Shown here: piece by piece, positions 23,608 to 35,170 of the stretch
How the letters are laid out: each line of letters starts with the position of its first letter
Numbering within the stretch: position 1 is the first letter of the stretch
Assembly: GCA_025200525.1 (NCBI GenBank)
Contig: CM045762.1
Coordinates: 103,566,682 to 103,630,681, forward strand
Reading direction: 5' to 3'
Origin: Camellia lanceoleosa
Taxonomy: Eukaryota; Streptophyta; Magnoliopsida; Ericales; Theaceae
Length of the DNA: 64,000 bases
The notes under the pieces: model-generated
Databases searched by the model: none
What the model was told of the DNA's origin: nothing
The model's input: only the letters and a program-made list of their open reading frames with translations
Position numbers and translations under genes: made by a program

Positions 23608-24830
23608 GGGTGAAGTACCAATAAATCATAAAATGTGATCTTATTAACTGTTTAGTATTCCCTTTTCTTTTCTTATTTTAATGAATCCAAAGGTCTCATT
23701 AAAGTGAAAATTACGGAAAATGCTAGTCACTTAAATGTTTGGGTTTAATTTTCTAAGGATAAAAGTGAGTTTCTCTAAATGTAAAATTACACATTTGGAC
23801 AATCCGCACTATAGAGAATTTGAATTTTCCCTCCTAGAACAAATCTCACATTACGACAAAAAATGTGACACTCCAATAATGTAACACTCTAATATAACAC
23901 TCCAATGTAACATACTAAAAAACTCCTTGGTGCACTTTTCCCAAACTTCACAACGTAACACTTCAAAAAAAAACTCATTAGTGTATTTTTTCCAAACGTA
24001 ACAGTCCAATGTAACAAACAAAAAAAATTCCTTAGTGTACTTTTCTATAAACGTAACACTCCAATCAATGTAATCTCAAACATAACACTCCAATGTAACA
24101 CACACAAAAGTACTAAAAAATTTCTTAATATAATTTTTTCAAATGTAACACTCATAATTTGAAATTATATATTTGCACAAAATTTACTAAGAAATATTTG
24201 TATTCCTTTTGGAATGGTTTGAAGAATCCTACATCGTTTTGGAATGATTTGAAGAATCCCATATCCTTTTTTTGGAGTGTTACATTATACCGTTAAGTTT
24301 GGAAAAAGTACACCAATGAGTTTTTTTTTTGTTTGTTTGTGTGTGTGTGTTACATTGGAGTGTTACACTAAAGGTTTTTTGGAGTGTTATGTTTTGAAAA
24401 AGTATACTAATTTTTTTTTAAGTACTACACTGGAGTGTTACGTTTAAGTGTTATGTTGGAGTGTTACAGCTTGAAATTATACATTTGTTAAAAATTTACT
24501 AAGGGGTTTTTGTACTCCTTTTGAAATGTTTGAGGGATGCCATATTTCAACTCATTTTTGTAGTCTTTTTAAAATGTTTTCTAAATAAAAAAGATTCTCA
24601 TATAAAAATTCATCCAAAATTTGATTATCATAACTGGCACAAAAGAAGAAAAAGATAAGGAAACATAATAGAAATAAGGGCATAATTGTAAATCTAATTT
24701 CTAAATAATATATTAAATCTATCTTTCTAAACTTAATGAGACTAATTGGTCTATAAAAAAATCCTTGAAACTAAATGGATCATCATTCCTCAAAATGGGA
24801 TTTAACGGTAAATTTTCCTTAATAATTCGT
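23608..24830. mobile_element. Copy 1-specific insertion rich in inverted GTAACACTCCAAT words
   Basis: Copy 2 lacks this stretch: its sequence passes from TTTTAATAT to AGAGAAAATAAA near 60450-60475. The left half (about 23860-24130) contains many direct copies of GTAACACTCCAAT. The right half (about 24260-24470) carries the same word in inverse orientation (GGAGTGTTAC). It is therefore a large imperfect palindrome. Exact ends and target duplication could not be fixed. Confidence 0.6.
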
Positions 24831-24860
24831 AGAGAAAATAAAGTTAAGGTAACAAATTAT

Positions 24861-25529
24861 GAGCATGCTTGATTGATAGGATTAGAACATGGGATTGAGA
24901 TTATTAATCCGTAGGCCCAATAATCATGTGTTTGTTTTGAAATTTTATTTCAGAATTATTAATCCAATGGATAATTAATCCAACAAATTTGTAAGATTAT
25001 TAGTAATGGGGTAGGGGTGGGTGAGATTGTATATCCTGAGTTGGGAAATAAAATAAAAAAAAAACTCTTTTACCCTTGACTAAAAATTAAAACACTTATT
25101 ATTTTTATATAATTTTATCTTTCAGAAGGCTAAAAATAATTTTTAAAAAATTAAAAATAATTTTGATATTTATTTTATCAAATTAGTTTATATTTTTAGA
25201 AAAAAAAATTAAAAAACAAATCAATCGTAGCTTTGTATTTTGTATTTTTATTTTGCTTTTATTTATTTATTTATAATTTTTTTCAAAGCGACGTTTATGA
25301 AGAAATTTTGATAAAGTAAAGATTGTGAAGAAACATTGATAGAGGGTAAGATCGGAAAAAAGATAAATATAGTTGTAATTCTACATTCATATGTTTTCTT
25401 ATCCAATGCTAATTAAATAATGGCCAAGGGGATAATTTATCCTGTTAATTCAATTGGATAGTGAATACCACACTAATTTGATGAAATTATTAATACCTTT
25501 ACTATTACTTTTGTGAATCAAACATGGCC
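24861..25529. mobile_element. MITE-like element in NLP copy 1 intron 1
   Basis: The left end GAGCATGCTTGATT and right end (complement GGCCATGTTTGATT) are imperfect inverted repeats flanked by TAT on both sides (24858-24860 and 25530-25532). Inner sequence repeats the AATAATCC/GGATTAAT theme seen in the MITE at 4830. No coding capacity. Absent from copy 2. Confidence 0.55.
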
Positions 25530-25660
25530 TATAGGTATTGGTGACCTCATATGAATTACTTTAGTATTCGAATTCATTAATAGCATAATAATTAACACAT
25601 AAAATCTAGTTCCATCAGTCTAGAAAAATTAATTGAAAAAATTTCATTATAAATACTTAC

Positions 25661-25910
25661 ATTTAGCGAGAAGAGAAAGACAAGCCGAAGTAGACAACGA
25701 GGTGGTGTTTCCGGCTAGAGTATTAGTAGTATTAATGTGTTGCAAAAGGCCCGATAAATTAAGTGTCGGAGACCAAGGCCACTGGTCGATTGGGACAAAG
25801 AGATCGATGTTAGCATTAGAGATCAAATCTCCCCACAACCCATCTCTTGGAAAATCCACCGATGAACTCCAATCGTCGAACTTTCGCATACCTTCTTCTT
25901 CACCTGACGT
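25661..25910 (-). pseudogene. NLP: NIN-like protein copy 1, exon 1, start codon lost
   Basis: By homology with copy 2 (start ATG at 60895-60897), translation would begin at 25908-25910, where copy 1 has ACG. The next in-frame ATG is seven codons on (25887-25889). The exon encodes an acidic SGEEEG start, DWSSSVDFPRDGLWGDLISN and a serine/threonine-rich tail. It ends at the consensus donor GTAAGTATTT (25651-25660) in phase 1, matching exon 2 at 20872. Intron 1 is 4.8 kb here against 2.6 kb in copy 2; most of the excess is the three insertions listed above. Confidence 0.7.
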
Positions 25911-26150
25911 CTTTAGTAGTTAAACACAAACCAGCACACACATACACACACACACACACACAGAGAGTCGACAATACACAAAAAACACCCATTAATCCAT
26001 AACTTAACTCTGCTATTAAAACTTTCACTGTTAACTTCAAATTTTGACTTTCCCTCCTCCTCTCTTATAATTCGACGAATGATTAAACCCAAATTGTCCC
26101 CAATACTATTATTAAATGAACCCCAATTTTGAAGAGTTCTAATCTAGAAC
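25911..26150. promoter_or_regulatory. 5' flank of NLP copy 1
   Basis: Directly upstream of exon 1, with a (CA)n run at about 25941-25962. Sequence is homologous to 60898-61110 upstream of copy 2. The flank continues at 53872 after the LTR B insertion, whose duplication AGAAC marks the join. No confident TATA box was identified. Confidence 0.5.
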
Positions 26151-27460
26151 TGTCATGCCCTCAAAATAATACTTATAAACCAATTATACAAGACATTCAT
26201 AGCCATAAGAGAATAACACATAATTCCATTTATCAGAGTATTTAGTAACAAAAGTATTACATGTTGATGACAAAAGTAAATGCCCTACAGGCTTACAACT
26301 TTCCAAACCAACACTTGGTTACAAAAGGAGAGTTCTAACTTTAAACACATTAAGCCCTTGGCTTGAATTTACATGTAACACCAAAAATAAAAAATAAAAA
26401 TAACCAAAAGAGTCTTTAACTCCCAAAACCTTCCAGGCTAAGACCTTGGAGGCAGCATATCACCTGTACCTGAAAAATGATGTCCCTTATAGGATGAGCC
26501 AACACCCATTACAGATATGCTAAACATAATAAGAACGATAACTAAAACATTAGCATTGGGTAAATGTTTAACTTATATAAACAAACGTACATCTTTTTCA
26601 TAACCAATCCATATTCACAGATATATTTCAATCCCTTTTCATTTCATTAACCAAACCAATTCATAGTTATGGTCCTCCGTTCATCCAGGCAGTTTATAAT
26701 GAGACTACAACTCATAACATTAATACTTCAACACTTCAATCACATACGTTATACAAACGTAATTAAGATTTCGGGACTTTCACCCAAGACACTCCGGCCA
26801 ACTAAGTTATCAACGGAGTCCATCCCCTAGCTCCTCCCAAACAGGTTTGAGAGTACATCCCCTATCTCCTCACAAACAAGATACATATGCAATGTATTTA
26901 AACACTTATCATATACAATGATTAAGCAAAGCACATATTCAATGTGTTGTTCCCTCTATCATATTCAATGACATACTAATTTGATTAGTTTTAATTCACC
27001 TAATCATCATGCAGTGTCAACAACAATCAAGACTATCCTCCACTGATAGGCCAAAACAATTATTTCTAAACAGGTAATAAATTCATCAAACAGATAAATT
27101 ATCAACAATTTCATAGGTGAGTGATTAACTAATCCAACTACACCATTCAATCTCATAACTTTCCAATTTCATGATTTTCTACTCAATGTCATATTTCCAT
27201 ATTTCCTGGGTTAATTATTGTAGACACCCCATTTTTGACCGCCCTCAAGACTTGGACGTCACCGCTTGAACACCCGGTGATTACCTATAATTGTGTTCGT
27301 TTTGAGTTCCCGGAGATTCCGACTGCGCGTTGTGTCTCAGGACCTCTCAACCGGCTTGTTCTGTGCTTGGTTTTGCACCAAGACTTGTGTGTTTTTTCAT
27401 TGGAGGGTAGGAGGAGGCTTGCTAGCCATACCTGTATCCCATCAGCTGCCCCTACCATCC

Positions 27461-27555
27461 GCCGGCACTCCCTTTTGGCCATCGGCACTTATTTCTCAAA
27501 AACTTTGGCCGGTCGGCACTTTATGTTGCCGACCGGCACTTTTTTGTGCCGATGA
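27461..27555. repeat. GCCG/CGGC motif array in Tat LTR U3
   Basis: CGGCAC cores start at 27463, 27483, 27514 and 27534, giving two pairs 20 bp apart. The second pair consists of GGCCGGTCGGCA and TGCCGACCGGCA, which are near mirror images. The array lies about 270-370 bp upstream of the TATA box. The 3' LTR keeps the 20-bp pair at 49261 and 49281. Confidence 0.8.
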
Positions 27556-27709
27556 TCTTTGGGTGGCGGGTGTACTCAGATACCTTCGAGGCATGGTGCA
27601 TGCCAGCTGTGCCAGCTGGAATGCACTATCACACTCTCCCGTGCACAGGGGTGATCCCTTTGCAACTTTGCACCCTTAAAGCTTCTAGAAGCTTGACCCT
27701 TTGGCCAAA

Positions 27710-27755
27710 GCTTCTTGGAGAAGCTTGGCCAGTTGTCTTGGCTTCTCCAAGAAGC
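27710..27755. repeat. 15-bp stem inverted repeat upstream of the Tat TATA box
   Basis: GCTTCTTGGAGAAGC (27710-27724) and GCTTCTCCAAGAAGC (27741-27755) are perfect reverse complements around a 16-nt loop. The same structure is kept in the 3' LTR at 49467-49512. Confidence 0.9.
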
Positions 27756-27826
27756 CAAGACCCCTTTGCACCCCCCTTGAATCCTTTGGTCTTGCTTAGC
27801 CATTAAGTCTTGGCTTTAGTTTTGCC

Positions 27827-27834
27827 TATATAAG
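27827..27834 (+). promoter_or_regulatory. TATA box of the Tat element
   Basis: TATATAAG, followed 100-130 bp later by a CT-rich tract, in both LTRs (49584-49591 in the 3' LTR). This is the likely origin of the genomic RNA. Confidence 0.65.
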
Positions 27835-28350
27835 CTCATTTCATCTCCCTTGAGCTAGGTTAGAATCTTTGAAGGAAAAAACCAAAGATATATCTCTATA
27901 CCCCTGATATACATCCATATATATCTATATCTCCCTCTCTCTCTCATCCTTGTGTGTGTGTTCTTGGCCTAAAAGGTGTGTTTTACCTTGCTTTTGCGCC
28001 ATTACACACACCATTACACCTTAGCACGAGATTGAGAGACTTAGAGGGTGGTTTGTTGAAGTTTTGGACTGGTTTTGATCACTAGAGGAGGCCTGCTCCA
28101 CCTGTTCTTCAAAGGATCTTCAAGGGTGAGCTTGTTACTTTAGTTTCCCCATTCTTGCAACTAGTTTCTACTCATCTTGCTTTGTGTTTTGAGCTTTGTC
28201 TATAACATAAAAAAATCTTGTTTTTACTTGCTCAAGAACATTCATTAAGGTCACTTTTTGATTTGAGTGAAAACTCACCTTCTTAGGCTTTGCTTTGGCC
28301 ATTTTAGCCCCCTTTTCTTAAGGCTTTGTTTACTTGGTGTTTTTGGTCTT

Positions 28351-28386
28351 CTCACCACTGAAAACCAGTGGGTTTTCAGTGGTGAG
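28351..28386. repeat. Perfect 16-bp hairpin in Tat LTR R/U5
   Basis: CTCACCACTGAAAACC and GGTTTTCAGTGGTGAG are exact complements around a 4-nt loop. It lies about 525 bp downstream of the TATA box, so it would be in the RNA leader. An identical copy is at 50110-50145. Confidence 0.92.
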
Positions 28387-29749
28387 GAAGATGGTTTCAA
28401 GTCTCATATAGGGGAGAGACACCCCTCTCCCCTTTGTCCCTTGTTTGCCTTGTTTTTTGACCTAAAAAGTAGCATGTGTGCATGGTCGGTTTTAGCTTCA
28501 TTTCAGAGTTTTTTGAGTGTTTTGGAGCATGTTTAACCTCTGTTTTTGGTCGGATTTATGACCCTTAGCATCTCTCACACACTTGCTTTGAAATGCTCTC
28601 TTATGATTAAAAGTATGCCATGCATCTAAGCCATGTTCTTTGCATGTTTTAGCATAGTTCCATGAGGGCATTAGCATCATATTGCTATGTGTATGGGCTG
28701 TTAGCCACTGTTTTGCCATGTTTGGCATGTTTGGTATTGTTGTCTTGCTTGTTGGCTTGTAAGCCTTGGATGTGTGAGCCCCTAGCATGTTTAGCCTACC
28801 TTGATCTCATGATTTGGCATCATTTTAGATCACCTTTCAGTCCTTATATCATGCCTATAAGTTTCCATTTACCATCTCATTCATGCTTTGAAATGTTGTA
28901 ATGTTATACCTAGGAATAGGCCATTTGCATGCTTCCATGTTTCAAGGCATTTTGGGACTGCCATATAAGGGGATTAGGTGTAATTTTGCATGCTAAAAAA
29001 CTGTTTTTGGTTGTCCAACATGTGCCATGAGTGATCATATTGATGGTAGTTAGATGCTCTCTTTGGTGCCCTTGGTTTTGGGCCTATTTACTTGCATGCT
29101 TGTATAGCATTTTGCTCATGTTTTGGGGCACCTTTTACCACTGTTATGGGGAGATTTGAGGGCCGCCCCATTGTAGTTAAATCCACCATTGTATGCTTGC
29201 GTCATGTTTGTTGCATACTTGTTTCATTAAGTGTTATAGCATGATGAGCCTATGCTTGATTTGTCCATGCTTACATTGCATTTGCACCTTGCATGTTGCA
29301 TTACATTTAGCATGTTGGCATTTTAGCATTGGATTGTGTTATGGAGTCATGTTTGCATAACATGCATTGCATTACTTGGTTTGGGGTTGTCAAACCAAGC
29401 ATAGGGGTTGAGGGAAGTTCACACTACAAGTGGTGCAACTCGTTTCAACTCTTGGTCACCAAGACCTTTGATCTATACATGATAAGGTTTTGGTCTCATT
29501 TGTGTGTTGCATGCATTACCATTAAAATGCAACCTTGGTTCCTTAGGCCATCATGCATCAACATGCATAATTGATGGCCCAAGAACCAAGGGTCATGCTT
29601 CCTTGAGTTCCCAAACATGATAGGAGGCAATGGCCGTGCATAAATATGCCTAAAAACCCATGCCATGCATTCTTTGATGCTTCTTTAACTTTATCATCCC
29701 CTTGCGGCCGGGTTCTGGCTGCCGTTAAACCGTCCCTGCAGAACTTTCT

Positions 29750-29858
29750 GCCGACCGGCAGTATAATGTGCCGACCGGCACTATATTTTCAGCCGATAGC
29801 CTCCAGAGCAGCCGGTGGTCAATTTAAGCAGCCGGTGGCCATTTTCTCTAGCCGGTGG
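29750..29858. repeat. Six-motif 20-bp-period array in Tat 5' LTR
   Basis: GCCG cores start at 29750, 29770, 29792, 29811, 29831 and 29851 (steps 20, 22, 19, 20, 20). The order is GCCGACCGG twice, GCCGATAG, then GCCGGTGG three times. The 3' LTR copy (51477, 51497, 51519, 51538, 51558 with ACCG, 51578) keeps the same steps. About 160 bp downstream is an AT-rich run, TATACATATATATATTG. Confidence 0.88.
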
Positions 29859-31141
29859 TGTACTGCGGTGCATTTGGAAGTTGTCCTGGGACTTTGGCGA
29901 GGCTTCAAAGGCAGGCAAGGAAACAGAGGCGATGGTGCGGTGGGCTTTTCGGGCAAGCCGGATTCGAGCATGCATCATTCGCGCATCCCGAGGCAGGGCT
30001 GAGGCCCCTTTCTTTTTTTATACATATATATATTGAATTTGATTTAATAATTGGAACTTTTGTAATAATTAATTTATTTATTATTCGGACTGTAATATTT
30101 ATTCGGTCCCTCCGAGCGAGGGCAAATTTGTAATAAGTGTGGGTGAGTGGTGTGTATGTCTTCCAACCCCATTTCTTTCTTCCTTTTTATTTACCTGCTT
30201 ATGATGGTAGATTAGGGCATATTTAAAATTAGCATACCTATATGCAATGCATGCGTGCATCCATGCATTTGTTGACATGCATCGGGCTCGGTACATCATA
30301 CGAACTGCATTGTATTTCAAATCTAATTTGAATACATGTTACTCGTGCATTTCACATGCCATGTTTAGGATAGCCGAGCCTGTCTAATTGCACTCTGTAT
30401 GCGTTGCATTAGTCATCTTAACATGAGCTAGGTCACGCATGTTTGCTAACTGGTTTATTGTTTTGGCATGGAGTACGATGTGAGTATTTATGCTTTAGCA
30501 TCTTGCATGTGTGCGAATGTTAACATGATAGTATGCTTACCATGCGGCTAAGTGCTTATATGAGATAAACTGTTTGAATGCCTGTGGGTGGAGATTGGAT
30601 TGCTTGAGTTGGAAAAACTCGCTGAAATCCGTATTTTAGCCTACTTGCGAGTAGCAATTTCAAACTGTTTTCCAAACAAACGGATATGCAATGATTATTT
30701 CCAAATTAGGCAATCTAGTCTATACTTGTTTGCTGTGCGCATAACATAGTAATTCTAGGCTAATAATTGGGATAAGAGCATGTAATGTTTTCAAAATCGG
30801 ATATCACGGTTAGTAGAGGCCGGTCTTCAGACCGGGCGAAAGGGGTTGCGCATAGCTGACCTTCCCCGATCGTACCTAAGCTCCCGAGCCAAGACTACTT
30901 TGGTTATGACGGACACGTGGCCTTCGGCACCGAGTCAGGGTTTCCTAAATTTCCCATTTTAAAAATATTTAGGTGGCGACTCTGTATCTGGCAAAGCAGT
31001 CCATGTTTGGCACTTCTTTTCAAAATCTGTTTTTCTCAAAACGATTTGCCAGAGTTGGACTCTTTGGTTCAAGATTAAGAACCGTGACAATTGAGTCTGA
31101 ACTGTAACCCGTGAGTTCCCTCGTGGGCGTGTTACAGTTTC

Positions 31142-31160
31142 TGGCGACTCTGCTAGGGAC
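31142..31160 (+). other. Primer binding site of the Tat element
   Basis: TGGCGACTCTGCTAGGGAC begins five bases after the 5' LTR. This class of site is found in Ogre/Tat elements and has been described as complementary to an arginine tRNA; the tRNA is named from memory. Confidence 0.8.
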
Positions 31161-31849
31161 TTTAGAGAGCTTGACTCGAACTCGTGATATCCCGTTTTGA
31201 CTACACTTATGTGTTTCTTTGCATTGCATGTGCATTGGTGCGCCTAGGAACACCGTGTTGGCCATCTGCTATTCCTGAGCATTTTGCCGGAGGCTTGTCT
31301 TGTCAAGGCATGTCCATAAGGTTGACCGGTTGCGGGCTCTGCCAGTATGGGAACACAAACTCCGATTCTTACCGAGGCACCCTTTCTGACCATTCGACCT
31401 AGTGCATATTCGGGATCCATAGTGACCATTCCAAACTAGGACAGGTTGCTTACCCGATATTAGGTTGTTTGAAACCGCTGTGTGCGTAGTGAAACCCTAG
31501 TTCCTGACAAAATAGGACAGGGAAACCCTACCCCAACATAGGGGTGTACTGGCTCTCATTTATCTGCTATGTGCTTTTAGAGTGTATCTCTACAGGAACA
31601 CACATGTCAGTTTGCAAGATCGGGTATCAGGCCCGAGGGCATCGATATGATATTTTGGGGAATCGATTATCTGGGTACCAGATTCAGACTGGGGCGATAC
31701 TTGAAATAGTAATCGTGATTTGAGAACAGTGTACCAGTTCACGGTAGTGTGTTATGATATCCAGCCGTGTGTTGTATGTTTATTTTATGCCGTTGTGCTG
31801 TCCAATTGTCTGTTTATTTATACGCTTTATTTATCTTTTTATTAGGTAG
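31161..31849 (+). other. Untranslated leader of the Tat element
   Basis: Between the primer site and gag no long frame matches an Ogre-type ORF1. The sequence is presumably packaging leader. Confidence 0.5.
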
Positions 31850-32710
31850 TTGAGCACAATTGCTTCTGATCCGGTAGATATCCCCCAAGCACCCTGGATT
31901 AGAGGTCGTCGACTCCTTCGATCTGAGGATCTGATAGACGGACAACCAGTGTACTACTCACTACCCCCGGTTACTAGACGGAAGTCAGTCAGGCAGAGGA
32001 CATCAGTACAGCAGTCAGTTCAGAGGGCTTTATCTACCCCACCTGTGTTCAGTAGGGATCAAGATTTTGTGTCACCGACAGAGAGAGAATATATACCAGT
32101 AACTCAACCAGAGCAAGATAACATGGCTAGTTTGGAGGAGATGGTGCGCCACCTTCAAGAAAGCATGAAAGCAATGCAGCAGGATGCCGTCCGTCAGGCA
32201 GACTTCGCCAGGCAACAGGCCACAGTTGTGAGGGAACAGGCAGAGACAATTGCCAGGCTAGAGCAGCAAACCGGAGCATCCGCTTCGCATCAAGCTCCTC
32301 CCCCACTAGGAGTTCCTAACGTCGGGGAGACAGCCAATATTCAGACTGATACAGAACTTCCCACGGGACCACCTCCACCTCCGACCCTACCTCAAATCCA
32401 ACCTCAGCTATCAAAAACACCCACCAACCTACCGGACTCTCCCTTTGAGTTCGAAACTGATCCCACCGCACTGAAGTTGAGCAAACTTGAAAAGTTGTTC
32501 AAGAGATCCCAAGGGGTCAAGACTATTCCGGACATTGAGGACGGGTATACCGACGCAGCTGTGACGCTGCCGGACAAATTCAAAATGCCACAAATCGACC
32601 GCTTTGATGGATCTGGAGATCCCATGGTGCACCTACGGTTGTTTTCAGATATTCTAAGGCCAATGGGCCTCACCAGACTACAAAAGCTTTCTTTATTTGG
32701 CCGGACCCTG
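31850..32710 (+). pseudogene. Tat gag, first part
   Basis: This is an open frame from 31850 (non-ATG; the first good ATG is near 32123, MASLEEMVRHLQESM). It has a glutamine-rich coiled-coil stretch (about residues 90-145), a proline-rich linker and the start of the retrotransposon gag core (LPDKFKMPQIDRFDGSGDP). Gag proteins form the cytoplasmic particle that packages element RNA. The frame is interrupted at 32710, in the sequence for FGRTL, by a solo LTR. It resumes in the same frame after the duplicated CCCTG at 38056. Confidence 0.85.
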
Positions 32711-34369
32711 TGTAACAACGCCCGCGGGGGACCTCGCTACAGTTCGGACTCGATTTTTGTTGCGGTTCTCAATCTTGAACCAAAGAGTCCAAATCCGGCA
32801 AATCGTTTTGAAGGAAAACAGATTTGTTTGAAAGAAGTGCCAAACATGGACTGCTTTGCCAGATAACAAAGTCGCCACCTAAATATTTTAAAATGGGAAA
32901 TTTAGGAAACCCTGACTCGGTGCCAAAAGGCCACGTGTCCGTCATCACCAAAGTTGGCTCGGGAACTTGGGTACGATTAGGGAAGGTCACATCGTGAGCA
33001 CCCCCTCTCGCCCGGTCAAAGACCGGCCTCTACTAACCATGATATCTGTTTTTGAAAACTTTGTGCGTTCTTAAACCGGTTATTAGCCTAGATTACTATG
33101 TGATGCTCGCAGCAAACAAGTATAGACTGGGCCGTCTGAATTGGAACAAAACATTTCATGTTTGTTTGTTTGAAAATGGTTTGATGGTGCTACTCGCAAG
33201 TAGGCTAAGATGCGGATTTGCCACCCTCGGGTGGGCTTAGAAAACATGATTTTGCCACTATCTAGTGGGCTTAAAACAAACAGTCGATGAATTGTCCCAA
33301 TTCAGATAACTCAACCTCCACCCACAGGCATTCAAGGCAGTTATATCACATAAGTATTTAGCCTCATGGTAAGCATGCTATCATGGCAACACTCACACGC
33401 ATGCAAGGATGCTAAAGCATAAAAACTTACAGAGTACTCCGAGCCAAAACAGGAAACTGATTAGAAATCCATGCATGATCCTAAGTATACAGAATGCCTA
33501 ATGCAACACATGCAAAGATGCAAACTATAGCAGGCTCGGCTATTCTAAACATGGCATATGAGATGCAACAGCTATCAAGTACTCAACTTGGAATTGAAAT
33601 ACAGATGCAGTTTGTATGATGCGCCGAGCCCGGTGCATGCAAAACAGATGAATGATGCAAACATGCTGTCATGCTGTATGCTAATTGAAATATGCCCTAT
33701 ATCTAACCATTGTAAGCGGATAAATAAAAGGGAGAAAGAAATGGGGGTTGGAAGACATACATCACACTCACACACCCTTATTACAACATTGCCCTCGCGC
33801 AGAGGGTCCGAATAAATAATAATACAAACCCGAATAAAAGAATATTACAGATTTCTAATTAATTACCAAATTAATTACAAAAAGAATAACACTGGCATGC
33901 GAGCCAGGGACTGCCTTGCTACTGCTCCGGATGATGAAATGATGCATGCCCGGATGCCTTTGCGCGGAAATCCACGACGGTGCCCCGATTAGCCTCTGTT
34001 TGCATTTTTCTTGAAATGCGTGCCGAGTTCCGAAAGGTTGCTGATTCTTCATTTTGCTGCAACAGAGAGCAGGAAAGGGGCATAGCAATGTATTTCACGA
34101 ATATATGCATGCCTCGATCCTCGTGCCACCAATCACGCATCTCGATGCATGATGGCCGAGGAATCGGATTGCACAACTCAATATAGGATGAATGTATATG
34201 AATGCTATAACAAAATCTAACTCCATCATGGGTAATCCGGAGTGTTGGTGACTTGGGAATTGAGACACACTCCGTCACTCGGAGTATGGAATGTACCTCG
34301 TTTCCCGTGCAATATGCATGATATGCATGAAATGCAACTAATATACAACCTAGCATGCGCAATGCTATG

Positions 34370-35170
34370 AAAATGAGATGTCTCGAAATGCGTGCCCACG
34401 GGCACGCAAACCGAGGTGATAGCATAAAAACATGAGATGACATGAAAAATGATGTACAATGGGACTAAAATGAGATACCTCGAAATGCGTGCCCACGGGC
34501 TCGCCCGAGGCGGTGACATACAGGCATGAAATGGCATACAGAATGCAAATTGGAATTACACTAACATGAGAGAGCCTCAGCCGCACTCACATAAGAGGCC
34601 GTAAGATGAAAATCGGATAAAACCGAAGTGCCTCGAAATGCGTGCCCACAGGCATGCAAACCGAGGCGATGATGAAATGAGAAAATCGGATACACTGGCA
34701 GCCAAATGCGCGCCATGTGCACGCAAACCGAGGCGATGATGGAATGAGAAAATCGGATACAACCGAAGTGCCTTGAAATGCGCGCCCACAGGCACGCAAA
34801 CCGAGGCGATGATGGAATGAGAAAATCGGATACAATCGAAGTGCCTTGAAATGTGCGCCCACAGGCACGCAAACCGAGGCGATGATGGAATGGAATGAAA
34901 TGGCATACGGAATGCAATGATGGGCTTACACCAACATGGGAGAGCCTCAGCTCACTCACATAGGAGGCCGTCGGATAAAAAAAGATGCGCCTCGAAATGC
35001 ACGCACACGGGCACGCAAATCGAGGCGATGATATACAAGCATGGAAATGGTACAGAAATGTAATGATGGACTTATACCAACATGAGAGAGCCTCGGCCTA
35101 CTCACATAGGAAGCCATGAATGAAAATGGAGTGCCTTGAAGTGCGTGCAAAACGAGGCAATGCACTAAAG
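34370..35170. repeat. Tandem repeats in the nested Tat LTR
   Basis: Units of about 90 bp (about 34600-34880) carry AATCGGATACAACCGAAGTG and GCACGCAAACCGAGGCGATG. Longer units are marked by ACCAACATGGGAGAGCCTC. This is the counterpart of 11205-11870 in the other solo LTR. Confidence 0.75.

Larger units (their letters stand above)
27219..31136 (+). mobile_element. 5' LTR of the Tat element
   Basis: Starts TGTAGACACCCCATTTTTGA and ends GGGCGTGTTACA, 3918 bp. It aligns end to end with the 3' LTR at 48971-52872. In the 300-bp block 29041-29340 I count three substitutions against 50801-51100. Two patches differ strongly (about 29670-29740 and 29890-29945). The promoter (TATA at 27827) leaves a U3 of about 0.6 kb and a very long R/U5. 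Confidence 0.92.

Noticed and set aside
27235..27806. Overlapping frames in the Tat 5' LTR and their twins at 48762-49563
   Set aside because: They are conserved only because the two LTRs are copies; both strands are equally open and no domain is seen.
34365..34959. Several overlapping minus-strand frames with repeated SPRFACLWARISRHF-like peptides
   Set aside because: Translation of tandem repeats in the nested Tat LTR.
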